The notes below the pieces were generated by a model. The model made no database searches. It saw only the letters and a list, made by a program, of their open reading frames with translations, and was not told where the DNA came from. A program made the position numbers and the translations under genes. Of a DNA stretch of 64,000 bases, positions 27,920 to 36,277 are shown in pieces. The DNA lies in assembly GCF_009467805.1 (NCBI RefSeq), contig NZ_WIAY01000001.1:1182982-1246981 (forward strand), written 5' to 3'. The stretch's first letter is position 1; each line of letters opens with the position of its first letter. The stretch is from Stenotrophomonas nematodicola. GTDB taxonomy: Bacteria; Pseudomonadota; Gammaproteobacteria; Xanthomonadales; Xanthomonadaceae.

Positions 27920-28975
27920 TCAGGGGTGCGGATGGCCGTGATGGCCCTGCGCGTCCGGGCCGCTGCGGCGGCGCTCGCCCGTGCCGCCGTGAACATGCGT
28001 ACCGTGATCGTGATCGTGATCGTGATCGTGGCCGTGGCCGTGGCCGTGGCCGACATGATCGTCTGCATGGGCCGGCCGCGGCGCGCCCACACTGCAGGCA
28101 TCGCCGCAGTGGTCGGCTTCGATCTGCAGCGTCACATGGTCGATGCCGAAGCGTTCGTGCAGCGCCGCGCCCAGGTCGCGCCGCAGCCGGTCCGGGTCCA
28201 CGCCGGTGCCCATCACCACGTGCGCGGTCAGCGCCGGCGTGCTCGAGGCCAGCGCCCACACATGCAGGTCGTGCACATCCACCACGCCGTCGTGGCTGCA
28301 CAGCGCGGTGCGCACCGCTGCCACGTCCATGCCCTTGGGCACGCCTTCCAGCAGCACGTTGATCGCCTCGCGCATCAGCACCCAGGTGCGTGGCAGCACC
28401 CACAGCCCGATCAGTACCGCCAGGATCGGATCGATCGGCCTCCAGCCGGTCCACTGGATCAGCAGCGCCCCCAGGATCACCGCCACCGAGCCGAGCATAT
28501 CGGCCCAGACTTCCAGGTAGGCTCCCTTCACATTGAGACTCTCGCCGCTGCCGGCTCGCAGCAGGCGCATCGAGATCAGGTTGATGACCAGGCCGAACGC
28601 GGCGATCACCAGCATGCCGGTGGAGGCGATCTCCTGTGGCGCGCGGAACCGCTCGATCGCCTCGTACAGGATGTAGCCGGCCACCACGAACAGCATGCCG
28701 CCGTTGATCATCGCGCCCAGCGCTTCCAGCCGCGCATAGCCATAGGTGCGCTTGGCATCGGGCGGGCGCCGGCTGAGCCGCACGGCCACCAGCGCGATCA
28801 TCAGCGCCAGGGTATCGGTGGCCATGTGCGCCGCATCGGACAGCAGTGCCAGGCTGTTGGTCCAGAAGGCGCCCGCCACCTCGACCAGCAGGAAGGTGGT
28901 GGTCAACCCGAGCGCCCACCACAACGGTTTCTCGTGGCGGATCTCGCTGGGCAGGTGATCGTGATCGTGGGCCAT
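27920..28975 (-). CDS. cation diffusion facilitator, ZitB/CzcD-like zinc exporter
   Basis: 351 residues: about six membrane helices with the CDF zinc-site motifs (LLSDAAHMATD in helix 2, VWADMLGSVAV in helix 5) and a cytoplasmic domain (VHDLHVWALASSTPALTAHV). The C-terminal tail is unusually His-rich: GH pairs, then DH pairs, then GTHVHGG and a second HHGHPHP. The N-terminus MAHDHDHLPSE also has metal-binding residues. It exports zinc or cadmium in exchange for protons. It is a plausible target of the zur gene in this window. Confidence 0.93.
   Translation of the reverse strand: MAHDHDHLPSEIRHEKPLWWALGLTTTFLLVEVAGAFWTNSLALLSDAAHMATDTLALMIALVAVRLSRRPPDAKRTYGYARLEALGAMINGGMLFVVAGYILYEAIERFRAPQEIASTGMLVIAAFGLVINLISMRLLRAGSGESLNVKGAYLEVWADMLGSVAVILGALLIQWTGWRPIDPILAVLIGLWVLPRTWVLMREAINVLLEGVPKGMDVAAVRTALCSHDGVVDVHDLHVWALASSTPALTAHVVMGTGVDPDRLRRDLGAALHERFGIDHVTLQIEADHCGDACSVGAPRPAHADDHVGHGHGHGHDHDHDHDHGTHVHGGTGERRRSGPDAQGHHGHPHP
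28004..28051. repeat. hexanucleotide tandem repeat in the CDF His tail
   Basis: Four GTGATC units followed by four GTGGCC units, in register with codons; on the minus strand they encode four Gly-His and four Asp-His pairs. Replication slippage would change the number of metal-binding pairs without shifting frame. Confidence 0.9.
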
Positions 28976-29053
28976 GACAGTACCTCCGGAACAAGGAGCG
29001 CAGGTTAAGCAGGGCGTGCGGCGGAGACTATTACACTTGTGCCGGCGTTCATT

Positions 29054-29070
29054 CTGTAACTTCATTACAG
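29054..29070. promoter_or_regulatory. inverted repeat between the CDF and cyclase genes
   Basis: CTGTAA-N5-TTACAG lies 79 bases upstream of the CDF start and 54 bases before the cyclase start. It resembles a dyad for a metal regulator and shares 9 of 14 defined bases with the Zur core, which is too weak to assign. Confidence 0.4.
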
Positions 29071-29123
29071 CCGCGCACGGCCGCTAACGTTCGACGGCCT
29101 GTGTGGCGGGAAGAGCAATCATC

Positions 29124-30548
29124 GTGGATAACGTTCCAAACCTGGACGAGGCCAGCCGACCGCTGGCCGATGCCTGGCAACATACCCTGCAGTCCACCGG
29201 CGCGGCGGCCGCGTCGCTGCTGTGCGCCCTGGCCGCCGATTCGCCGCCGGAGCTGGCCCACCACTTCTACGACGTACTGCTGGAGGACCCGCGCGCCAGC
29301 CGCTTCCTGTCGCACGACCAGGTCCGCCTGCGCCTGAAACCGGCCATGCAGCGCTGGCTGTGCCAGCTGCTCACCGCGACCCCGGCCAGTATCCCGGCGC
29401 TGGTAGCGGCGCAGCGCGTGATCGGCGATGTGCACGCGCGCGTGGGCATTCCGGTGGATCTGGTCACGCGCGGCGCGCGGGTGCTCAAACAGCGCCTGTT
29501 CGAGCGCATCGTGGCGCAGGCACCCAGCAGTGCGGTGGCGTTCGAGGCAATCGCCTGTCTGAGCGCCTCGGTCGACATCGCGCTGGAAGGCATGACGCTG
29601 GCGTACACGCATGCGCGCGAGCGCTCCTCGCGCACCGATGCAGCCTACCGCCTGTTCTCACTGGTACAGAACGTCAGCACCGAACGCGAGCGCCAGCGTG
29701 CGCTGCTGCTCGACTGGGAAAACGCGCTGCTCTACGCGATTGCCAGCCAGGCCAGCGACGCCGACACCGTCGACCTGGCGCACTCCGAGTTCGGCCTGTG
29801 GTTCACCCACAAGGGCATTCCCAGCTTCGGCGAAAGCAGCGAGACCGCGCAGGTCGGTGCCCTGATCGCCACGGTGGATGCGCAGTTGCGTGCCGCCCAG
29901 GCGCATGCCGACGTGGGCGCGCGCTTCGCCGCCCTGCAGGGCATCCGCGAGCAGCTGGCGCGCATACGGACGCTGATGAGCATGCTCTTCGAACGCATCG
30001 GCGAGCTGGATGCGGGCAGCGATGCGTTGACCAACCTGCTCAACCGGCGCTTCCTGCCGACCGTGCTGCGCCGGGAGATCGAGCTGGCCAACAGCACCCA
30101 CACGCCGTTCTCGGTACTGCTGCTGGATCTGGACCATTTCAAGGCGATCAACGACGCGCATGGCCATGACGGCGGCGACCGCGCCCTGCAGCACGTCGCC
30201 GCCCTGCTCGGCCAGCTCACCCGCGGCAGCGACTACCTGTTCCGCTACGGCGGCGAGGAGTTCGTGGTGGTGCTGGTGGCTGCCACGGCGGCACAGGCCG
30301 AGGTGATCGCAGAAAACCTGCGCAAGCACATCGCACAGACCCCGGCGCAGCTCGCCAACGGGCAGCCGCTGGCACTCACGGCCAGCATCGGCGTGGCCGC
30401 GCATGAGGGTCACCCGGACTACGAACGGTTGATGGCCCGCGCCGACGCCGCCATGTACCAGGCCAAGAAGCGCGGCCGCAACCAGGTCGTGCTGGCCAGC
30501 GACGACCTGCCCGAGCCGCCCGGCAGACGCGGTCTGCAGCGCGGCTGA
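29124..30548 (+). CDS. globin-coupled sensor diguanylate cyclase, DosC-like
   Basis: About 474 residues: N-terminal globin-coupled sensor (1-150), middle helical domain (about 150-300) and GGDEF domain. The proximal haem His is expected at residue 104 in VIGDVHARVGIPVDLVTRGA, close to the DosC sequence. The cyclase signature is GGEEF (about 376-380), preceded by RGSD at the correct distance for an inhibitory I-site. It should make c-di-GMP in response to O2 or related gases. GTG 29124 is preferred over GTG 29103 because a GGAAG lies upstream. Confidence 0.9.
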   Translation: MDNVPNLDEASRPLADAWQHTLQSTGAAAASLLCALAADSPPELAHHFYDVLLEDPRASRFLSHDQVRLRLKPAMQRWLCQLLTATPASIPALVAAQRVIGDVHARVGIPVDLVTRGARVLKQRLFERIVAQAPSSAVAFEAIACLSASVDIALEGMTLAYTHARERSSRTDAAYRLFSLVQNVSTERERQRALLLDWENALLYAIASQASDADTVDLAHSEFGLWFTHKGIPSFGESSETAQVGALIATVDAQLRAAQAHADVGARFAALQGIREQLARIRTLMSMLFERIGELDAGSDALTNLLNRRFLPTVLRREIELANSTHTPFSVLLLDLDHFKAINDAHGHDGGDRALQHVAALLGQLTRGSDYLFRYGGEEFVVVLVAATAAQAEVIAENLRKHIAQTPAQLANGQPLALTASIGVAAHEGHPDYERLMARADAAMYQAKKRGRNQVVLASDDLPEPPGRRGLQRG

Positions 30549-30555
30549 GGGGGCA

Positions 30556-30750
30556 TCACTGCGCTCGACGGCGCAGCCAGCGCGACAGCAGGCTGCGCCA
30601 GTCGCCGCCGAAGGAAATGACGGCCGACGCGCAGCGGGGACAGCGGCGGACAACGTCCACGCCTCCCAGCAGGCAGTCACTGCGCGGGCGGACCCAGCGG
30701 AACCAGCGGCACGCGGGGCAGAGGTACATGCGGGCGGGAGGACGGATCAT
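30556..30750 (-). CDS. zinc-ribbon miniprotein at the end of the dynamin cassette
   Basis: 64 residues, or 57 if translation starts at the ATG at 30729. Two CxxC knuckles (LCPAC and RCPRC) separated by a tryptophan/arginine-rich stretch predict a small zinc ribbon; the C-terminus is basic (SLLSRWLRRRAQ) and could touch membrane or nucleic acid. It begins 21 bases after the 32-residue membrane peptide. No strong ribosome site is seen, so it is supported mainly by motif and context. Convergent with the cyclase gene. Confidence 0.55.
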   Translation of the reverse strand: MIRPPARMYLCPACRWFRWVRPRSDCLLGGVDVVRRCPRCASAVISFGGDWRSLLSRWLRRRAQ

Positions 30751-30771
30751 GTGAGTGCCGCTGTGGGGCGG

Positions 30772-30870
30772 TCAGTCGGCCGCCGCTTCATCGCGCACCC
30801 GCTCGATCAACGCCTGGGTCTTTGCGATCACCACCCACAAACCGACCAGGGCAAGGGCATTCTTCAGCAT
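30772..30870 (-). CDS. 32-residue single-pass membrane peptide
   Basis: A very short gene with a clear ribosome site (AGGAAG, 4 bases before ATG at 30870). The peptide has a hydrophobic helix at about residues 4-16 (NALALVGLWVVIA), then a charged amphipathic tail (ALIERVRDEAAAD). It lies between the LeoA-like GTPase gene and the zinc-ribbon gene on the same strand. A membrane adaptor for the GTPases is a reasonable guess; no homologue is recognised. Confidence 0.6.
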   Translation of the reverse strand: MLKNALALVGLWVVIAKTQALIERVRDEAAAD

Positions 30871-30910
30871 GGCACTTCCTTTACAGCGTTGGAGGAGCCT
30901 GTATCGTGGC

Positions 30911-30946
30911 CCGGTGGCGCGACGATCTGCGTCGCAGCGCCACCGG
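30911..30946 (-). terminator. nested hairpin between GTPase and peptide genes
   Basis: Outer 10-base perfect stem (CCGGTGGCGC / GCGCCACCGG) encloses a second stem (GACG / CGTC). It sits in the 89-base gap after the LeoA-like gene. There is no T run, so it may be an attenuator or an mRNA-stability element rather than a full terminator. Confidence 0.45.
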
Positions 30947-30959
30947 CCCGCTTGACGCC

Positions 30960-32669
30960 TCAGTGGGGCAGCCGCTTGAGCTCGGCGTCGAGCGCGAGCG
31001 CTTCCTCGTTCCAGGCCTGGAACTGCTGGCGACGCTCCTTCACCACGGCCGTTTCGGCCTGCATGGCCTGTGCGCGGGCCTCCAGCGCCTGGTAGTCCGG
31101 GAACAGACTGGGCACGGCCTGCTCGCCCTGCAGCATCGTCAGCAGGTCCGCGCGCTGGTCCTCGAACGAGGTCACCATCGTTGCGATGAGCGTCTGGAAG
31201 GCTTTCTCGCGCTGGGCTTCGTTCCAGCTGTCCCAGATTTCCATCGCGGCGCCCACGAACACCAGCGCGCCGTTGGCCGCCTTGGCGAACTTGACCGCTC
31301 CCCAGGGCTTGAACTTGAGCGCCTTGCCCACGCCGTCCATGCCCAGCGCTTTGGCTGCCCCCACGATGCCATCGCGGGCGGCCAGTACCGAGCCGTTGTT
31401 GATCAGATTGCCCTTCAGGACGTACTGCAGGCCCTGCTTGCCCATGTCGCGCATCACCGCATTGATGTGGTTGACCTCGGTATCCACGTCGAGCTGGACC
31501 TTGGCCATCTGCAGGTTGACACCCTTCACGCGCTGCTCGAACTCGTTCTGCAGGCGGGTGGACAGCATGATGCCGTCGGCGCCGATCTCGCGCTCGTAGA
31601 AGTCGGTGAAGGTCTGGCGGTCCACGCCCTTGGCCTGCAGGATCAGCCCGGCGAAAAAGTCGGCAACGAAACCCCGCAGCTCGACCAGCGTCTCGGTGAC
31701 ATCGCCCCTGGCCTGGACAAGCTGCTGGTTCATGCGCTCGGACAGCGCTTCGGCGCGCTGCAGCTTCTCGGCGATGCGCGCATCGTTCTGCCGGGCAACC
31801 GGAAGCTGCTTGTCCAGCACATCGCGGATCACGCTGCGGCGGGCCTCTTCCACCAGCGCCACCGCCCCGCCACTGCGTGCGATGCGCTGCCGGGTTTCCT
31901 GCTGCAGCACCCCGATGCGCGACAGCCGATGGTAGGTGTCCAGCTGTGACAGCCAATGCGGCAATCCCATGTCGAAGGGGTTGGCCGCCACTGCCACAAT
32001 CGACAGGTCGGCTCGCTCGGCCGCGTCCAGTGCGAGCAGGTCGGTCAGGCGTCCGGCGACGTTGTCGCGTTTGATCGCCAATGCCGCCTGGTAGCTCTGC
32101 TCGTCCTCCACGTCGGCCACGTCATCGAAGCGACTCAGCACGAACACCGTGCGCGACAACAGGTCGAGGGTGCGGAACAGCCATATCAGCTCGTCGCGGT
32201 GGCTTTCCTTGACCGGATTGACCGAGTTCATCACGTACAGCACCAGATGCGCCTGGCTGACGTAGCGCCGGGTGATGTCCTTGTACTTCTCGACCTCGTG
32301 GGTGTCGGCACTGATCCGGTCCTTGAAGCCGAACAGCCCCGGCGTGTCGATCAGCGTGAAGTCGTCGCCCACGTCATAGACCTTCACCTCGTTGGAGGAC
32401 TCCTGGTGGCTGATCTTCATGCTCGCCTCGTCGAGCTGCTCCAGCCACGCCGCCGCGATGGAGGTCTTGCCTTCGGAGAACCCACCGATCAGGGCGACCT
32501 TGAGCTTCTCGCCCGCGATGCCGTCGCGCACGGCCACGAGCTTGTCGATCAACGACGGCTCCAGCGTGATGCCCAGCGCGCTGCCGCGCTCGAGGAACTG
32601 GATCAACTTGCCCAACACATCACTGGCCTGGGACTGCTGCGCCTTGAAGGCGCTCAATGTGGTTTCCAT
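30960..32669 (-). CDS. LeoA-like dynamin-family GTPase
   Basis: 569 residues. GTPase motifs: G1 GGFSEGKT (62-69), G3 DTPG (108-111), G4-like SRFD (179-182). Long helical stalk regions follow; a hydrophobic glycine-rich stretch (about 455-485, ending VFVGAAMEIWDSW) could be the lipid-binding tip. Length and motifs fit LeoA/HP0731-type bacterial dynamins. The ATG shares one base with the stop of the preceding dynamin gene, so the two are co-translated and probably form a hetero-oligomer. A TTG one codon upstream is the alternative start. Confidence 0.88.
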   Translation of the reverse strand: METTLSAFKAQQSQASDVLGKLIQFLERGSALGITLEPSLIDKLVAVRDGIAGEKLKVALIGGFSEGKTSIAAAWLEQLDEASMKISHQESSNEVKVYDVGDDFTLIDTPGLFGFKDRISADTHEVEKYKDITRRYVSQAHLVLYVMNSVNPVKESHRDELIWLFRTLDLLSRTVFVLSRFDDVADVEDEQSYQAALAIKRDNVAGRLTDLLALDAAERADLSIVAVAANPFDMGLPHWLSQLDTYHRLSRIGVLQQETRQRIARSGGAVALVEEARRSVIRDVLDKQLPVARQNDARIAEKLQRAEALSERMNQQLVQARGDVTETLVELRGFVADFFAGLILQAKGVDRQTFTDFYEREIGADGIMLSTRLQNEFEQRVKGVNLQMAKVQLDVDTEVNHINAVMRDMGKQGLQYVLKGNLINNGSVLAARDGIVGAAKALGMDGVGKALKFKPWGAVKFAKAANGALVFVGAAMEIWDSWNEAQREKAFQTLIATMVTSFEDQRADLLTMLQGEQAVPSLFPDYQALEARAQAMQAETAVVKERRQQFQAWNEEALALDAELKRLPH

Positions 32670-34885
32670 CAAAGGGTTCCTTGTGCGTGGATCCGGGAGG
32701 AGAGCTGCTGCAGGTTGCGGGTGGATGTGATCAGCACCTGGTTGAGATGATCGACCTGCTCGACCGGCGCGCGCAGGGATGCCTGGATACCGGCAACCAC
32801 GGCATCCAGCTCGGCGAAGGCCTCGTTCAGCCCGTCCTCAAGACGACGTTTGAGCTGATCGGCCGCGCTGGCGATGTTCTCGTCGACCGTCTTGCGCTGC
32901 TGCGTCTGGCGGAACTCGCTGCTCAGGAACCCACGGATCGCCTTGTAAGCCGAGAACGCCAGCGTCAGCGCGGACGGGATCATCAGCAGCCAGCCCGCCG
33001 GGGTCCAGAGCAGCACAGCACCGCCGATCAGCGTGGCGATGAGGCTGCCGATCTGGATCCCATGATCGATGTTGATCTTCAGGTTGATGCGGCTGTCCAG
33101 GCCGCCCACGGCCATGCCGCGGCACGCGTCGAGCAGCTCCTCCGCCTGCTGCCGGAACGTCTCGATGATCGAGGCGATCTCCTGTTCGAGGCGGTCGCGC
33201 TGTGCGGCCATCGCAACGCCGACATCTTCCACGAGCTGCTGGGCTTCGCGCGCCATGCAGTCCTCCAGCGTACGGGTGAACGCCTCATTGCCGTGGTCGC
33301 CCTCGATGTAGGCGTACATATGCTCGCGTACGCGCACGGTGTAGCGGGCAATGCAGGACCGCCCCTTGTCGCGCAGCCGCGCCCGCATCGACTTCACCGC
33401 AAGGCCGATCTGGCGCACGGCGCCGTCGGCGTCCTCGGCCAGACTGCTGGACAGCGGCTGGAACCGCTCCTGCTGCAGCGTGGCGATGCTCGCCGCAACC
33501 GTGTCCACCACCTCGCGCGCTTTGTTGAAATTGGAACGCTGGATCTTGGCCTTGCAGTCGTCCACCAGCTCGGTGGTCAGGAAGGTCTGGAACGCGGTGA
33601 AACCGCTGCGCAGCAGCAGTTCATCGGCCGTCATCCGGTCCAGGAACTTGCGTTGGGTGCGTGCGATGTCCGAGCCGGGCACCAGGTGCCGTGCGTTTGC
33701 CAGGAAGGCAGGATGCGCGCTGACCGTGCGGCTGCCGCGGTACTGGTCAACCAGCACGCTGGCCACGCGCCCGTCGAGGTCCGCCAGGCTGGCCGCCTCG
33801 TCCTCGCTGGTGAGCCGGGCGGCCTGCAGCTGCATCGGGTTGGTCACGCGCTTGTTGTACAGCGTCCAGACTTCGGTCTGCGGCCCCAGATGGCGTGCGA
33901 TCTTCTCCAGCGTACCCGGCCGCCCGGCCTCGCCCTTCTGCGGTGCGGTCGGCTTGCCGGTGACGTAGAACACGGCGTGGGCGGTCTGTACCGCACTGTC
34001 GATGTGGTCGTGCACCTTGGCCTCGTCGCCTTCGATGCCTGGCACGTCCAGCAGCACGAACGAGTGGCCGTTGGCTTCGAAGGCGAAGCGCCCGGTGGCG
34101 ACGGTGAAGTCCGAGCGCCCATCGCCGATGATGCCGCCGTCCGCGTAGTCGGTCAGTTGCTGCAGCGCTTCGCGCTGGCGCATCTGCCGCTGCTCGTCTT
34201 CCAGCAGCTGCTGCCGCACCTGGGCCATCCGCGCCTGCTGCGACTGGCGCGCCGCCTCGCGCTCGGCGTTCACATCTGCCAGCCGACGCTGGGCGTCGTG
34301 CAGCCGGGTGTCCTTCGGGGTCCGACGAAGGACCGCCAGCAGGCGTGTCCACCACGACGACGCAGGCGCCGAGGTCGCTTCGGCCTGCAAGGTGGCGATG
34401 TCATCCAGCAGCGCGGTCTGGCGCGAATCGTACTGGATCATGGCCGTCTCCTGCCCGGCCTGCAGCGCCGCGAGTGCATGGCGCGCCTCGTCGATGCGTC
34501 CCTCCAGTGCGGCGATGTCCGCCTCACCCAGCCCGTGCTCGCGCTGGAGCTGCTCGAACGCCTGCTGTGCATCGCGTTTGCTGGTTTCGCCGAGCGCGAT
34601 GCGCAGCGCTTCGATGAGCGTGGACTTGCCGGCGTTGGTCTCGCCGTAGAAGGCGATGGTGAAGGCATCCCATTCCGCATTGCGGTCCAGCGCCTGCACC
34701 TGCTCATCGATGCGCTGGCGGAAATCGGCCAGCAGCGCCACGGCGGCGCGGGTATGCGCCTCAAGCTGCGGGTGGGCGGACGGGACATCGAAGCGGGTGA
34801 GAATGTCTTCGACGTCGCGCGCAACATGCCGGTAGATATCCGTCGGCGAGTTCAGGTCGGTGGTCACGTGACTGTCCATTTTCAT
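32669..34885 (-). CDS. dynamin-like GTPase with coiled-coil insert and membrane hairpin
   Basis: 738 residues. G1 is GETNAGKST (81-89) and G3 DVPG (280-283). Between them lies an unusually long insert (about 95-245) of coiled-coil character with a hydrophobic WWTRLLAVL patch. The region 612-650 has two adjacent hydrophobic helices around a TPAG turn, a membrane hairpin like the paddle of bacterial dynamins. The C-terminus is a coiled coil. It is the first of two GTPase genes 60 bases downstream of a WYL regulator. ATG 34879 is an alternative start. Confidence 0.87.
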   Translation of the reverse strand: MKMDSHVTTDLNSPTDIYRHVARDVEDILTRFDVPSAHPQLEAHTRAAVALLADFRQRIDEQVQALDRNAEWDAFTIAFYGETNAGKSTLIEALRIALGETSKRDAQQAFEQLQREHGLGEADIAALEGRIDEARHALAALQAGQETAMIQYDSRQTALLDDIATLQAEATSAPASSWWTRLLAVLRRTPKDTRLHDAQRRLADVNAEREAARQSQQARMAQVRQQLLEDEQRQMRQREALQQLTDYADGGIIGDGRSDFTVATGRFAFEANGHSFVLLDVPGIEGDEAKVHDHIDSAVQTAHAVFYVTGKPTAPQKGEAGRPGTLEKIARHLGPQTEVWTLYNKRVTNPMQLQAARLTSEDEAASLADLDGRVASVLVDQYRGSRTVSAHPAFLANARHLVPGSDIARTQRKFLDRMTADELLLRSGFTAFQTFLTTELVDDCKAKIQRSNFNKAREVVDTVAASIATLQQERFQPLSSSLAEDADGAVRQIGLAVKSMRARLRDKGRSCIARYTVRVREHMYAYIEGDHGNEAFTRTLEDCMAREAQQLVEDVGVAMAAQRDRLEQEIASIIETFRQQAEELLDACRGMAVGGLDSRINLKINIDHGIQIGSLIATLIGGAVLLWTPAGWLLMIPSALTLAFSAYKAIRGFLSSEFRQTQQRKTVDENIASAADQLKRRLEDGLNEAFAELDAVVAGIQASLRAPVEQVDHLNQVLITSTRNLQQLSSRIHAQGTL

Positions 34886-34945
34886 GCGTTGCTGAAGAAT
34901 CGGGAAAGAAGTGGCAGGGCGCGGACATGCGCGGCAACCGCCGGA

Positions 34946-36013
34946 TCAGCCGGGGACGCCATCCGAACACGCGGCTGCGACAAGCTGCGCCGCAGCGTCG
35001 GGCGACAGCCCCTGCAAGGCGCTGCGCAGGTGCTGCAGGCGCAGCGCATCGGCGAGCGCGGTCGGGGCCAGCACGCGCACGGAAGGCCCCAGGCCCATCA
35101 ACCACCAGCGCAGCTGCGAGGTGTCTTCAACGTCGGCATGCAGGTGGAATCCGCCGGTGGCGGCGTCATGGGCCAGTTCCTGGTCGATCGCCAGGGCCGC
35201 CTCGCCGAGGTGCTGGCCGAGCGCGGCATCGACCCACAGCGACAACGCGATCCGCCCGTGCCGTTCGAAGCCCGCCGCCACCTGCGGCAGCGCGGACGCC
35301 AGGGCGGCAGCGTCGCCACTGTCGGCATCGGCGTCCAGCCGCACGGCGGCAGCGATGCGATGCAGCGCCAGCATGCTGCGCGTGGATCTGCCGTCGATGC
35401 GCGCGACCAGGTACGTGATCGGGCCGCGCAGCACGATGCCCAGCGGATGCAGTACATGCGTGCGGGCCTGGGCGCGGCCACGCGCGAGGTAGTCCACCTG
35501 CAGCTGTTGCCCGCCGTACAACGCCTGGTGAACCGCGAGCAGGACCTGATCGTCGATGCGCGGCGGAATCAACGGCTGGTTGGCATCCACGCGCGCCACA
35601 CGGGCATCCCAGCGCGCAGTCGCGCTGCGGCCGAGTCCCTTGGCGAGGGTGCGCTCGGCCTGCTGGAACAGTGGCTCCAGCTCGCGCCACTGGTGCAGCG
35701 GCAACAGATCACGCAGGTGGCCGCGGGCAGTGAGCAGCACCACCGCCTGGATGGCCGACATGCCCGGCAGCGAGAACGCCTTTGCATCGCGCTGCCAGCT
35801 CCAGCCGAAGGGCCGCTCGCGCTCGTCGCATTCCAGCGGGAACACCGCCGACAGTGCCTGCAGGTCACGTTCGACCGACCGTTTGGTGATCGGGTAGTCC
35901 GACGCCAGGCGGTCGGCGAGTTCGCCGGCGGTAATCCGCTGGGGGGCGGGCGGCAGCATGTTCAGCAGGGCCCACTGGCGGGCCAACGTTCCCTTCGCGT
36001 CCTTTCTCAACAT
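34946..36013 (-). CDS. WYL-domain transcriptional regulator
   Basis: 355 residues. N-terminal winged helix (RITAGELADRLASDYPITKRSVERDLQAL in two parts), WYL domain (about 165-235, with DYLARGRAQA and VLRGPITYLVARIDGR) and C-terminal WCX extension (LRWWLMGLGPSVRVLAP). WYL domains sense nucleic acid or nucleotide ligands, and many control phage-defence operons. The gene is first on the minus strand and is followed after 60 bases by two dynamin genes, so it probably regulates and is transcribed with them. Confidence 0.9.
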   Translation of the reverse strand: MLRKDAKGTLARQWALLNMLPPAPQRITAGELADRLASDYPITKRSVERDLQALSAVFPLECDERERPFGWSWQRDAKAFSLPGMSAIQAVVLLTARGHLRDLLPLHQWRELEPLFQQAERTLAKGLGRSATARWDARVARVDANQPLIPPRIDDQVLLAVHQALYGGQQLQVDYLARGRAQARTHVLHPLGIVLRGPITYLVARIDGRSTRSMLALHRIAAAVRLDADADSGDAAALASALPQVAAGFERHGRIALSLWVDAALGQHLGEAALAIDQELAHDAATGGFHLHADVEDTSQLRWWLMGLGPSVRVLAPTALADALRLQHLRSALQGLSPDAAAQLVAAACSDGVPG

Positions 36014-36277
36014 CTGCTCCGCTTCATCCTGAAGATCCGTGGCCCATCGACCACAGCTGCCATCTCGCCCTGACCATCGCCCACTGCCGTGCGCAGGTCA
36101 CCGCATTGCTATCGGCAGCAGCCGACCGATATTTAGCCTGCGCTGCGTGCGGCAGGCAAGCCAGCCGATCGTGGCGTGCGGCAAGGCATGCCGCCGCATG
36201 ATGCGTGGTCCGCGGCGGCGGGGCGGCGTAGCATCGCCGGGCGCGGCGCGTCTGCCCGCACCTGCAAGGAGTCCCCG

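Noticed and set aside
27990..28060. Short tandem repeats resembling an array
   Set aside because: Six-base units in codon register inside the CDF His tail; no spacers, so not a CRISPR array.
32657..36073. 1138-residue open frame on the plus strand
   Set aside because: It is antisense to the dynamin and WYL genes. Its sequence is low-complexity Arg/Gln/His/Val typical of high-GC antisense frames, while the minus-strand proteins have clear motifs.
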